DNA from: an uncultured Veillonellaceae bacterium
GTDB lineage: Bacteria; Bacillota; Negativicutes; Selenomonadales; Selenomonadaceae
Assembly: GCA_902801565.1 (NCBI GenBank)
Contig: CADCIX010000007.1
Location: forward strand, 62,001-126,000
Length of the DNA: 64,000 bases
Direction: 5' to 3'
Shown here: positions 15,367 through 23,665 of the stretch, one piece after another
How positions within the stretch are numbered: position 1 is the stretch's first letter
Layout: every line of letters begins with the position of its first letter
Notes under the pieces: model-generated
What the model was told of the DNA's origin: nothing
Databases searched by the model: none
The model's input: only the letters and a program-made list of their open reading frames with translations
Program-made: the position numbers and the translations under genes

Positions 15367-16677
15367 ATGTCAAATCAAAGAAAAGATGAGGTAAGCGAGG
15401 TTGCCCAAGAGGCGATACAGAAGGCTCAAGGGCAAGGCCGGGGCAGACAGTTTGTGCTGTGGTTTGCAGCGCTCATCTTGGGTGGCGGACTGGGCTGGCT
15501 TGGCATACCGGTGCTCAATGAACTGTTCAATTTCATTGCTGCTGTCTTTACGCGGCTCTTTCAGTTCATTGCCGTGCCGACGATTGCCCTGGCAGTCATC
15601 ACGACGCTGGCAGCCTTGGGGGCAAAAAAGGACACGGGGCGCATTTTTGCCCATGCCGTGACCTACACGATTCTTACAACAATTTCCGCAGCAGCAGTAG
15701 GACTCGTTCTTTATCTCTGGATTGCCCCTGGCAATTTGCCGGCAGAGGTCATCGGGCAGGGGGCAGCGGATGTTCCGCAAAAGCTCGGCTCGTTATCTTA
15801 TTATGACCATATTCTCTCTGTGATACCAAACAATGTCCTTCAGCCCATTTTGGCAGGAAATGTGCTCTCCGTCCTCTTGATTGCTGCTGCTGTAGGCTTG
15901 GGACTGGCCTTTATGCCAAAAACGGAAAACCGGGCCGTCCTGCTGAAAGGAATCTATGGCTTGCAGGAATTGCTCTTCACTTTGATCCGTGCGCTGCTTT
16001 GGGCGCTGCCCGTTGGGATTTTGGCCTTTGCCGGACAACTGAGTGCACAGATTGAGGCGGGTATCATCGTTGGTGCCTTGGGAAAATATACAGCCGTGGT
16101 CATGGGCGGCAACTTTATCCAGTTCTTTTTCGTCCTGCCGTTGTTCATGGTACTGCGTGGAGTGAATCCTCTCCATGTGTTCCGGAAAATGTCTCCGGCG
16201 CTTGCCGTAGCCTTGTTTACGAAAAGTTCCGCCGGTACGCTCCCGGTGACACTGGCTTCGGCAGAAAGGAATCTCAAGGTCAATCCTGCTGTGGCGCGTT
16301 TTGTGTTGCCAATCTGCACTACCATCAACATGAACGGCTGTGCGGCGTTTATTCTCGTTACTTCTCTGTTCGTGATGCAGAATGCGGGTTTTGAGCTTTC
16401 CCTTGGCACGATGATTACCTGGGTGTTCATCTCGGTGCTCGCTGCCGTCGGCAATGCCGGCGTTCCCATGGGATGCTATTTTCTCACCCTTTCCCTCATG
16501 TCCTCTATCGGGGCCCCTGTGGGCTTGATGGGTGTTATCCTGCCCATCTATACCGTGATAGATATGGTGGAGACGGCAGAAAATGTTTGGTCGGATTCTT
16601 CCGTTTGCGCCATGACCGATCATGATTTGGCCGATACGTTGGAAATTTCCAGTGAAGCAACTCCGGCAGCATCCTGA
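15367..16677 (+). CDS. Dicarboxylate/amino acid:cation symporter (TcyP-like, probable cystine uptake)
   Basis: This 436-residue protein is a DAACS/SLC1-family sodium- or proton-coupled symporter with about eight membrane segments and the family's hairpin motifs (KSSAGTLPVTLASAE and the NMNGCAAF segment, the counterpart of the NMDG motif). The first 30 residues are charged and probably cytoplasmic. Family members carry glutamate, C4-dicarboxylates, serine/threonine or cystine. The shared sulfur-type operator and cotranscription with larE and a homocysteine-forming enzyme make L-cystine the best guess (inference). Confidence 0.82.
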   Translation: MSNQRKDEVSEVAQEAIQKAQGQGRGRQFVLWFAALILGGGLGWLGIPVLNELFNFIAAVFTRLFQFIAVPTIALAVITTLAALGAKKDTGRIFAHAVTYTILTTISAAAVGLVLYLWIAPGNLPAEVIGQGAADVPQKLGSLSYYDHILSVIPNNVLQPILAGNVLSVLLIAAAVGLGLAFMPKTENRAVLLKGIYGLQELLFTLIRALLWALPVGILAFAGQLSAQIEAGIIVGALGKYTAVVMGGNFIQFFFVLPLFMVLRGVNPLHVFRKMSPALAVALFTKSSAGTLPVTLASAERNLKVNPAVARFVLPICTTINMNGCAAFILVTSLFVMQNAGFELSLGTMITWVFISVLAAVGNAGVPMGCYFLTLSLMSSIGAPVGLMGVILPIYTVIDMVETAENVWSDSSVCAMTDHDLADTLEISSEATPAAS

Positions 16678-16751
16678 TACAGGGAACGGCTCTTGAAGAA
16701 CTTGACTGGCGAGCTTGCCGGAGCGGCCTCAATGGAATTGGAGGAGACAAA

Positions 16752-17573
16752 ATGGCAATGGACGGATTGCATGAGAAATATGAGCGACTGAAAGCGAACC
16801 TGGCGAGCCTGGAAAGCGTGGCGGTTGCCTTCTCCGGCGGGGTGGACAGCACTTTCCTCTTGAAAACCGCCAACGATGTGCTGGGGGATAAGGCAATCGC
16901 CTTTACGGCAACTTCTGCCTCCTTTCCACAGCGTGAGCTTGACGAGGCCAGGAAGTTTTGTCAGCGGGAGGGAATACGGCAAATCATCTGCGAATCGGAG
17001 GAACTCTCCATCGAGGGCTTCCGCCAAAATCCCAAGAACCGCTGCTATCTCTGCAAGAAAGAACTGTTCCAGAAGTTCAGGAAGATTGCGGAGGAACAGG
17101 GAATTCTTCATGTGGTCGAAGGTTCCAATATGGATGATAACGGGGACTACCGTCCGGGATTGCAGGCAGTGGCAGAGCTTTCCATCGAAAGCCCATTGCG
17201 CAAAGTGGGACTCTGGAAGGAGGAAATCCGTGTCCTGTCCAGGGAATTGGGGCTCCCCACTTGGGAAAAGCCATCGTTTGCCTGTCTGGCCTCCCGGTTC
17301 CCCTACGGTGAAACCATCACCAGGGATAAGCTCTCCATGGTGGAAAAGGCAGAGGATTTTCTGCTCAAGAAGGGATTCCGGCAAGTCCGGGTGCGTATCC
17401 ATGGAACTTTGGCGCGCATAGAGCTCCTGCCCGAAGAATTCCCGAAAGTTTTTGTTGGTGGCCTGCGTGAGGAAATCCTTCATGCATTCAAGTCTTATGG
17501 TTTCATCTATGTCTCCTTGGATTTGGCGGGCTATCGTACCGGAAGCATGAACGAGGTTTTGAGGGATAAGTGA
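16752..17573 (+). CDS. larE: LarE-type ATP-dependent sacrificial sulfur transferase
   Basis: This 273-residue protein is an N-type PP-loop ATP pyrophosphatase of the LarE family. The PP-loop is SGGVDSTF at 28-35, and the family sequence KPSFACLASRFPYG carries C178, the counterpart of the cysteine that LarE gives up as sulfur donor. CYLCKKELF (98-106) is also typical. LarE inserts sulfur into the nickel-pincer cofactor of lactate racemase. None of larA, larB or larC is nearby; instead it lies between a cystine-type symporter and MetY. It may serve a cofactor made elsewhere, or it may be a relative with another sulfur role. ATG 16752 has GGAGGAG upstream. Confidence 0.85.
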   Translation: MAMDGLHEKYERLKANLASLESVAVAFSGGVDSTFLLKTANDVLGDKAIAFTATSASFPQRELDEARKFCQREGIRQIICESEELSIEGFRQNPKNRCYLCKKELFQKFRKIAEEQGILHVVEGSNMDDNGDYRPGLQAVAELSIESPLRKVGLWKEEIRVLSRELGLPTWEKPSFACLASRFPYGETITRDKLSMVEKAEDFLLKKGFRQVRVRIHGTLARIELLPEEFPKVFVGGLREEILHAFKSYGFIYVSLDLAGYRTGSMNEVLRDK

Positions 17574-17601
17574 AGATTTTCGTGGAAAGGGGAGGTCTCT
17601 C

Positions 17602-18831
17602 ATGAGTTATCGATTTGCGACCAGGCTGCTTCATGAAGCGTTTCCGCCCGACAAGGCCACAGGAGCCACAACATCGTCTATTTGCCAAACAGCGGCTTAC
17701 GCCCAGGAAACGGCAGAAGATATGGCAAAGGTTTTTGCCGGAAAAAAATCCGGGTTTGTCTATACCCGCGTGGGAAACCCGACGCTTGCCACCTTTGAGC
17801 GGCGGCTTGCGGCACTGGAAGAAGGTATTGGGGCATTGTCCTTTGCCTCCGGCATGGCAGCGGTTTCCATGTCCATCATGAATATCGTGGGAGCCGGTGA
17901 TGAGATTGCAGCCAGCGGTTCCTTGTTCGGAGGAACAAGCTCTTTGTTTAGAGAGCTTGCAACCTATGGTATCCGTGTGCGCTATACGGAAGAAAACAGT
18001 CCGGATGCATTCGCTGCCTGTCTTACGGAAAAGACAAAACTGATCTACACGGAGACCATCGGCAACCCAAAGCTGGATGTTGCCGACATAGGCGCCTTGG
18101 CAGAACTGGCTCACGCCCATGGATTGCCGCTGTTCGTGGACAACACAGTGACAACACCCTATCTCGTCAGGCCGCTTGCCCTTGGCGCAGATGTGGTCAT
18201 ACACTCAACTTCCAAGGCTATCAACGGCAATGGGAATTCCGTGGGTGGCATTGTGGTGGTTGGAAAATTCCCTTGGAATGCTGAAAAGTTTCCCAAGCTT
18301 GCGGAGTTTTCCGCTTTCGGTCCCATGAGCTACCTTGCCCGTCTCAGTGCGCGTATGAGGGCAGATTTTGGCAGTGCTCTTTCTCCCTTCAACGCTTATC
18401 TGACAGGCATTGGACTGGATACGCTGGCACTCCGCATGGAACGCGCCTGTGAAAATGCCATGGCTCTGGCAAGCTATTGCAGGACGAAAGAGTCTGTGAA
18501 GGTCAATTATCCCGGCTTGCCGGACAGTCCGGAACATGAGCTTGCCCGGCGGCAGTTTGCGGGGCATTACGGCACAATGCTGACGCTTTCACTGGGGAGC
18601 CAGGAAAGAGCCTTTCGTTTTATCAATCATCTTTCCCTTGCACTGAATGTGTCCAATATTGGCGATGCCCGGACGTTGGTCATTCACCCGTGGTCAACGA
18701 TTTTTCTCCATGCCAGCGAGGAGGAAAAGGCACGGGCAGGGGTTACGGATGACCTTGTGCGGGTAAGTGTGGGTATTGAGGATAAAGATGATCTGCTCAA
18801 TGACTTTGGGAACGCTTTGGACAAAGCCTGA
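17602..18831 (+). CDS. O-acetylhomoserine sulfhydrylase-like enzyme (MetY type)
   Basis: This 409-residue Cys/Met-family PLP enzyme has YTRVGNPTLATFERRLA near residue 54, SFASGMAA, DNTVTTPYLVRPL and PLP lysine K205 in IHSTSKAINGNGN. The last motif and the length point to O-acetylhomoserine aminocarboxypropyltransferase (MetY), which joins sulfide or a protein thiocarboxylate to O-acetylhomoserine to give homocysteine. In Wolinella a MetY uses the carrier HcyS as donor; a comparable carrier, E1 and JAMM set lies at 28923-30371. It is the last gene of the symporter-larE unit. Confidence 0.85.
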   Translation: MSYRFATRLLHEAFPPDKATGATTSSICQTAAYAQETAEDMAKVFAGKKSGFVYTRVGNPTLATFERRLAALEEGIGALSFASGMAAVSMSIMNIVGAGDEIAASGSLFGGTSSLFRELATYGIRVRYTEENSPDAFAACLTEKTKLIYTETIGNPKLDVADIGALAELAHAHGLPLFVDNTVTTPYLVRPLALGADVVIHSTSKAINGNGNSVGGIVVVGKFPWNAEKFPKLAEFSAFGPMSYLARLSARMRADFGSALSPFNAYLTGIGLDTLALRMERACENAMALASYCRTKESVKVNYPGLPDSPEHELARRQFAGHYGTMLTLSLGSQERAFRFINHLSLALNVSNIGDARTLVIHPWSTIFLHASEEEKARAGVTDDLVRVSVGIEDKDDLLNDFGNALDKA

Positions 18832-18906
18832 TTTGCAAAAGTACGCTTGTTTTGATAAGCTGTTGAAGGCAATAAGGCGTGTTGAGTAAGACCGATGAAA
18901 TGAGGG

Positions 18907-19130
18907 ATGGATATGAGACGTGAATATCAATGCTGGTTGAGCCAGTATCTGCAGAGAGACATGAGCATCAAGATCTATGGAGAAGGGGGAACCCCGATTC
19001 TGGTGTTCCCTACACAGGATGCCATGAGCGATAATTTCGAGAACTTCGGCATGATCGACACGCTGGCGGGTTATCTGGACAGCGGAAAGATTCAGCTTTT
19101 CTGCATAGATACCGTGGATATCGAAACTCC
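18907..19130 (+). pseudogene. Esterase-family gene remnant (5' end only)
   Basis: The first 70 or so codons (REYQCWLSQYLQRDMSIKIYG, GTPILVFPTQDAMSDNFENF, IQLFCIDTVD) match the N-terminus of alpha/beta-hydrolase esterases of about 250 residues. The catalytic serine, aspartate and histidine regions are missing. At about 19118-19130 the sequence passes into the end of an unrelated ATP-grasp gene in another frame. The esterase frame then stops at 19162-19164. Confidence 0.75.
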
Positions 19131-19631
19131 TACTACACGGCAGCCCATGCGCCGGTGGAACTGAAGGGCGTGGGACGCGCTACCGTCAAGGCCTTTGGCG
19201 TGAGGAGCCGTTTCGTCCATCTGGAGTTCTTCCGTTTGACCAAGGCAAAGCCTGGATTGGGGGAAGTGGGCGATTTCGTGGGGCTGGAGGTCAATATGCG
19301 TCCGGCCGGGGGCTATACGCCGGACATGATTGACTTTGCCCATTCCACGGACGTGTATCAGATCTGGGCAGACATGGTGACCGACAACAAGAGGAAGCTC
19401 CCCGACAGCGGGCAGCATTCCTGCGCTGTCTATGCCAGCAGGCGTGACTGTCACCGCTATGTCCATTCCCATGAGGAGATTTTGGAGCGTTACGGGGAGA
19501 GCATCGTCATGTGCGAGCGCATGCCGGAGATGATGGTGCCCCAGATGGGCAATCAGATGTACACCGCCAAGGTGCCCGATGAGCAGGCGGTGGAAGAGTT
19601 CATCAGGTTTGTGCAGGAAAAAAGAGAATAG
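19119..19631 (+). pseudogene. ATP-grasp protein remnant (3' end only)
   Basis: From about 19125 the frame reads SYYTAAHAPVELKGVGRATV and continues through LEVNMRPAGGYTPDMIDFAH to the stop at 19629-19631. This is the last 165 or so residues of an ATP-grasp (carboxylate-amine ligase) protein; the nucleotide-binding N-terminal part is gone. It has no start codon and no ribosome binding site of its own. A single deletion that removed the esterase 3' part and the ATP-grasp 5' part explains both remnants. Confidence 0.72.
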
Positions 19632-19639
19632 GGGCAAGG

Positions 19640-19668
19640 GGAAGGCTCTAAGACAGCCTTCCTTTTTT
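19640..19668 (+). terminator. Rho-independent terminator
   Basis: A perfect 8-bp stem (GGAAGGCT / AGCCTTCC) with a 7-base loop is followed by six T residues. It separates the pseudogene from the sulfate operon. Confidence 0.88.
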
Positions 19669-19721
19669 GTTAGCATATTTTTATTAACATATTATTTTTA
19701 TAAGAAATATATGCTATTTTG

Positions 19722-19791
19722 TTGACAAAGCTATTGCCATCATCTATAATAACGGAAGTATTGTTTTGTAAAACATATATGTTAGCTATGT
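19722..19791 (+). promoter_or_regulatory. Promoter and operator-like dyad of the sulfate assimilation operon
   Basis: TTGACA (19722-19727), a 17-bp spacer and TATAAT (19745-19750) form a consensus promoter. Downstream are the perfect palindrome AACATATATGTT (19772-19783) and the overlapping ATATGTTAGCTATGT (19777-19791). An AAATATATG sequence also occurs just upstream of the -35 (19706-19714), as it does before the ThiS-like gene. These are the likely sites of the shared sulfur regulator. Confidence 0.75.
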
Positions 19792-19808
19792 ATTCGGAGG
19801 TGGCAATC

Positions 19809-20837
19809 ATGAAAATGAAGCAGATTCTCAGTCTGGCATTGGGTGCTCTTTTTGTTGCGGGGGTGATGGCCGGGTGCGGCACGGAGGAAAAAACCGGTGC
19901 CGGCAGCGAAGGCGCCAAAGAATTCCTCAACGTATCCTATGACCCGACGCGGGAACTTTACGCCGAATTCAACAAGGAATTCACGAAGGTGTGGAAGGAG
20001 CGTTCCGGCAAGGATATGACATTCACCCAGTCCAACGGCGGTTCCGGAAAACAGGCCCGCTCCGTTATCGAAGGGCTGGAGGCGGATGTTGTGACACTGG
20101 CGCTGGCTTACGATGTGGATGAGATCGCTCAGGCGGGACTCATCAAGGGGGATTGGCTCAAGAAATTCCCCGACAATTCCGCTCCCTATACTTCCACGAT
20201 TGTTTTTCTTGTCCGCAAGGGAAATCCAAAGAACATCAAGGATTGGGATGATCTGGTGCGTGACGATGTGGCCATCGTGACGCCAAACCCCAAGACTTCC
20301 GGCGGCGCACGTTGGAACTATCTGGCGGCATGGGAATTTGCCCGCAGGAAATTTGGCGGGAACGAGGCGGAAGTAAAGGAATTCATCAAGAAGCTCTTCA
20401 AGAATGTAGTGGTCCTGGACTCCGGCGCACGAGGCGCAACCACCAGTTTTGTTCAGCGTGGGCAGGGAGATGTGCTCATTGCCTGGGAGAACGAGGCACT
20501 CATAACCCTCAAGGATTCCCCGGACTATGAGATTGTGGCTCCTTCCCTTTCCATCCTTGCCGAGCCTTCTGTGGCTGTTGTGGATGAGGTTGTGGACCGC
20601 AAGGGAACACGTGAGGTGGCGGAAGCCTACATCAAATATCTCTACGAGCCGGGCGGACAGGAAATCGCCGCCAAGAATTTCTATCGTCCGCGCAACAAGG
20701 AAATCCTCGCAAAATATAAGTCCCAGTTCCCTGAAATCACGCTTTTCACCATTGACGAGGCATTTGGCGGCTGGTCAAAGGCTCAGAAGGAACACTTTGC
20801 CGACGGCGGCACCTTCGACCAGATCTATCAAAAGTAG
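19809..20837 (+). CDS. sbp: Sulfate/thiosulfate-binding lipoprotein of an ABC importer
   Basis: This 342-residue protein captures sulfate outside the inner membrane for the CysTWA importer. Its signal peptide ends in a lipobox (VMAGC), so it is membrane-anchored, unlike the free periplasmic Sbp/CysP of enterobacteria. Typical Sbp segments follow: [43 protein letters not shown], and [19 protein letters not shown] 19809 was chosen because GGAGGTGG lies just upstream; the frame is open further upstream but runs through the promoter region. It is the first gene of the sulfate operon. Confidence 0.93.
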   Translation: MKMKQILSLALGALFVAGVMAGCGTEEKTGAGSEGAKEFLNVSYDPTRELYAEFNKEFTKVWKERSGKDMTFTQSNGGSGKQARSVIEGLEADVVTLALAYDVDEIAQAGLIKGDWLKKFPDNSAPYTSTIVFLVRKGNPKNIKDWDDLVRDDVAIVTPNPKTSGGARWNYLAAWEFARRKFGGNEAEVKEFIKKLFKNVVVLDSGARGATTSFVQRGQGDVLIAWENEALITLKDSPDYEIVAPSLSILAEPSVAVVDEVVDRKGTREVAEAYIKYLYEPGGQEIAAKNFYRPRNKEILAKYKSQFPEITLFTIDEAFGGWSKAQKEHFADGGTFDQIYQK

Positions 20838-20862
20838 ATTTCATAGTGGCAAGGAGGTTTTT

Positions 20863-21687
20863 ATGGGCAGTTCAGGCAAGGTTATCCCTGGTTTTCATTT
20901 TACCATGGGCATCACTTTTTTCTATCTTTCCCTGATATTTCTCCTGCCGCTGGTTGCCTTCGTGTTCTTTGCCAGCGGCATGGGATGGGAGAAGTTTATT
21001 GACAAGGCTTTTGAATACCGGATTGTGCATGGATATTGGATGAGTTTTTCCTGTGCCTTGGCAGCCGCCGTCATCAACAGTTTTTTTGGTCTGCTCCTGG
21101 CTTGGATATTGGTGCGCTATGATTTTCCGGGCAAGCGCATCATGGACGGGCTCATCGATCTTCCCTTTGCGCTTCCGACGGCGGTGGCCGGTATTGCGCT
21201 TACCACGCTTTATGTGGAAACCGGCTGGATGGGACAATTCCTTTATGCTCTTGGCATCCCCTCTGCTTTTTCGGCAGTGGGGATTACCATCGCCTTGGTT
21301 TTTGTGGGCATTCCCTTTGTGACGCGCAGCGTCCAGCCCGTACTCAAGGATCTGGAACCTGAGATTGAGGAGGCAGCAGCCATTTTGGGCGCAGGGAAAT
21401 GGCTCACGTTCCGCAAAGTCATTTTCCCGGAACTTGTGGCACCCCTGCTTACCGGGTTTGCCCTGGCATTTGCCAGGGGAATCGGCGAGTATGGCAGCGT
21501 GGTATTCATTGCCGGCAATACTCCCTTTGAGACGGAAATCGCTCCGCTCCTTATCATGACGGAGCTGGAGCAATTCGACTATCAGGCGGCGGCAGCGATT
21601 GCCATCGTGATGCTGGTGCTTTCCTTCCTTATCTTGCTTAGCATCAACGGTTATCAGCGTTATCGGATCAGAAAGCAGGGGGTGTGA
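20863..21687 (+). CDS. cysT: Sulfate ABC transporter permease CysT
   Basis: This 274-residue inner-membrane protein is one half of the sulfate channel. Six hydrophobic segments are visible. The cytoplasmic EAA loop that docks on the ATPase reads EIEEAAAILGAGKWLTFRKV near residues 167-186. FARGIGEYGSVVFIAGN after it is typical of CysT/CysU. ATG 20863 lies 7 bases after AAGGAGG; the frame is open far upstream inside sbp, but that part is out of frame with sbp and is not coding. Confidence 0.94.
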   Translation: MGSSGKVIPGFHFTMGITFFYLSLIFLLPLVAFVFFASGMGWEKFIDKAFEYRIVHGYWMSFSCALAAAVINSFFGLLLAWILVRYDFPGKRIMDGLIDLPFALPTAVAGIALTTLYVETGWMGQFLYALGIPSAFSAVGITIALVFVGIPFVTRSVQPVLKDLEPEIEEAAAILGAGKWLTFRKVIFPELVAPLLTGFALAFARGIGEYGSVVFIAGNTPFETEIAPLLIMTELEQFDYQAAAAIAIVMLVLSFLILLSINGYQRYRIRKQGV

Positions 21688-21690
21688 CAC

Positions 21691-22593
21691 ATGGCAGTAA
21701 GCGTAACGCGAAACAGGTTCCTTTCCGCGGATTTCGAGGCGAAACAGCAAAGAACATCCGTGTCTTCGGAGATTTTTGTGAAATGGCTGCTCATTTTCCT
21801 GGGTGCGGCGTTCCTTTTCGTCATGCTCATCCTGCCGCTCGTCCTGGTGGGATTTGAGGCTCTTGCCAAGGGGTGGGATGCTTATCTGGCAGCGCTCACG
21901 GAACCCTTTGCCAGAAAAGCTTTTCTTCTTACGGCAGAGGCAACGGTGATTGCCGTTCTGCTCAATGTTGTTTTCGGCCTGGCTTCGGCCTGGCTGTTGA
22001 CGAAGTTTGACTTTCGGGGCAAGGCCGTACTCGGCTCCCTGATTGATCTGCCTTTTGCCATTTCCCCTGTGGTAGCGGGATTGTTCTTCATCATGCTCTT
22101 TGGCCGCATGAGTCCCATTTACCAGACGCTCCAGGATTTGCACGTGGCCGTTGTCTTTGCGGTTCCAGGCATCATCCTCGCTACGGTATTCGTTACATTC
22201 CCCTTTATCACACGGGAACTTGTTCCTGTGATGGAGGCACAGGGGCGCTCTGAGGAAGAAGCTGCGGCCACCATGGGAGCCGGGGGCTGGACAATCTTTC
22301 GCCGGGTCACCCTTCCCAATATCAAATGGGGGCTCATCTACGGCATCATTCTTTGCACCGCCAGAGCCATGGGGGAATTCGGCGCTGTGTCCGTGGTATC
22401 GGGGCATATTCGCGGCAAGACGAACACCTTGCCCCTTCATATCGAGATTCTTTACAACGAATACAATTTCACGGCGGCCTTTGCCGTGGCCTCCATTCTG
22501 GTATTTCTCGCTATCCTCATCCTGGTATTGCGTAATCTAGTGGAATGGAAGTTAGAAAGGAAGTCAGAAAGGAGCGGCAATCATGGCTTATGA
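21691..22593 (+). CDS. cysW: Sulfate ABC transporter permease CysW
   Basis: This 300-residue membrane protein is the partner permease of CysT and follows it after 3 bases. It has the EAA loop SEEEAAATMGAGGWTIFRRV and the CysW signature ARAMGEFGAVSVVSGHIRGKTNTLPL. A soluble stretch of about 30 residues precedes the first membrane segment. Its 3' end overlaps cysA by 11 bases, which suggests translational coupling. Confidence 0.94.
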   Translation: MAVSVTRNRFLSADFEAKQQRTSVSSEIFVKWLLIFLGAAFLFVMLILPLVLVGFEALAKGWDAYLAALTEPFARKAFLLTAEATVIAVLLNVVFGLASAWLLTKFDFRGKAVLGSLIDLPFAISPVVAGLFFIMLFGRMSPIYQTLQDLHVAVVFAVPGIILATVFVTFPFITRELVPVMEAQGRSEEEAAATMGAGGWTIFRRVTLPNIKWGLIYGIILCTARAMGEFGAVSVVSGHIRGKTNTLPLHIEILYNEYNFTAAFAVASILVFLAILILVLRNLVEWKLERKSERSGNHGL

Positions 22594-23650
22594 GGTAGAA
22601 CTCAGGAATATCGATAAGCATTACGGTGATTTCAAGGCATCGGATCATGTGAATTTTGGGGTGAACCGGGGGAGGCTCATCGGGCTTCTTGGGCCATCCG
22701 GCAGCGGAAAGACAACCATACTGCGCATGATTGCCGGGCTGGAGAGACCGGACAGCGGCGACATATTGATTGACGGGCAGCGGGTGAACAATCTCGCCCC
22801 CGGCAAACGCGGCATAGGTTTTGTCTTTCAAAACTACGCTCTCTTTCGCCATATGACCGTCAGGGAAAACATCGCCTTTGGGCTGAAAGTCCAGAAAGAA
22901 GGCAAGCAGAAGATACGCAGCCGCGTGGATGAGCTCACGCATCTCATCGGCCTTGACAAGTTCGCCGACCGTTATCCCATGCAGCTGTCCGTCGGCCAGA
23001 GACAGCGCGTTGCCTTTGCGCGGGCACTGGCGCCAAGCCCCCGCTTGCTGCTTTTGGATGAGCCCTTTGCCGCCATTGACGCAAAGGTGCGCAAGGAACT
23101 CCGTGGCTGGCTCAGGGAAACCATCCACAAGCTCGGCATCACCAGTATTTTTGTGACACATGACCAGGATGAGGCCGTGGAGGTGGCGGATGACATCATC
23201 ATTACCAACAAAGGCCGCGTGGAGCAGACGGGAACTCCCGCCGAAATCTACCAGTTGCCCCGCACGCCTTTTGTGGCAGATTTCATCGGCGAGTCCGTCC
23301 ATGTGCCGGATTACACCGTATTCAAAGGCTTTGAGGCAGGGGAAGATGGCGCACACCCCGGAATCATCCGTCCGGAATTTGTCGAGATAGGATTGAATGA
23401 CAAGGAAATCGCCATGCCTCTGGCTGCAGAGCATGGCATTGTACGGGCGACCTATTTCCGCGGGAGCAGCGTGGAGGCTCATGTAGAGGTCAAGGGGCAG
23501 ATATTGAAAGCGGGCCGGAGCCTTGAAAAACCTCCTTTGCAGGAGGGGGCGGAAGTCCGTGTGCTCATTCATCGCATCCTGAGTTTTGGGGACGGGAAGG
23601 CAGAGACTGTCGAAAACAAGTCCAAGAGGAAGGAGTCCGTTGTCATCTGA
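22583..23650 (+). CDS. cysA: Sulfate ABC transporter ATPase CysA
   Basis: This 355-residue protein powers sulfate import. Walker A is GPSGSGKTT (about residues 37-45), the Q-loop is in FVFQNYALF, Walker B is LLLLDEPFAAID, and the switch histidine is in IFVTHDQDEA. The signature motif reads LSVGQRQRVAFARAL, with valine in place of the first glycine of LSGGQ, an uncommon but tolerable change. The C-terminal 120 residues form the regulatory TOBE-like domain usual for CysA. It overlaps cysW. Confidence 0.94.
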   Translation: MAYEVELRNIDKHYGDFKASDHVNFGVNRGRLIGLLGPSGSGKTTILRMIAGLERPDSGDILIDGQRVNNLAPGKRGIGFVFQNYALFRHMTVRENIAFGLKVQKEGKQKIRSRVDELTHLIGLDKFADRYPMQLSVGQRQRVAFARALAPSPRLLLLDEPFAAIDAKVRKELRGWLRETIHKLGITSIFVTHDQDEAVEVADDIIITNKGRVEQTGTPAEIYQLPRTPFVADFIGESVHVPDYTVFKGFEAGEDGAHPGIIRPEFVEIGLNDKEIAMPLAAEHGIVRATYFRGSSVEAHVEVKGQILKAGRSLEKPPLQEGAEVRVLIHRILSFGDGKAETVENKSKRKESVVI

Positions 23651-23665
23651 CGGAAAAGGAATGAC

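Noticed and set aside
18860-18880. GGCGTGTTGAGTAA as another end of the MITE-like element.
   Set aside because: Only about 10 bases match, with no partner end or TA flank, so chance is likely.
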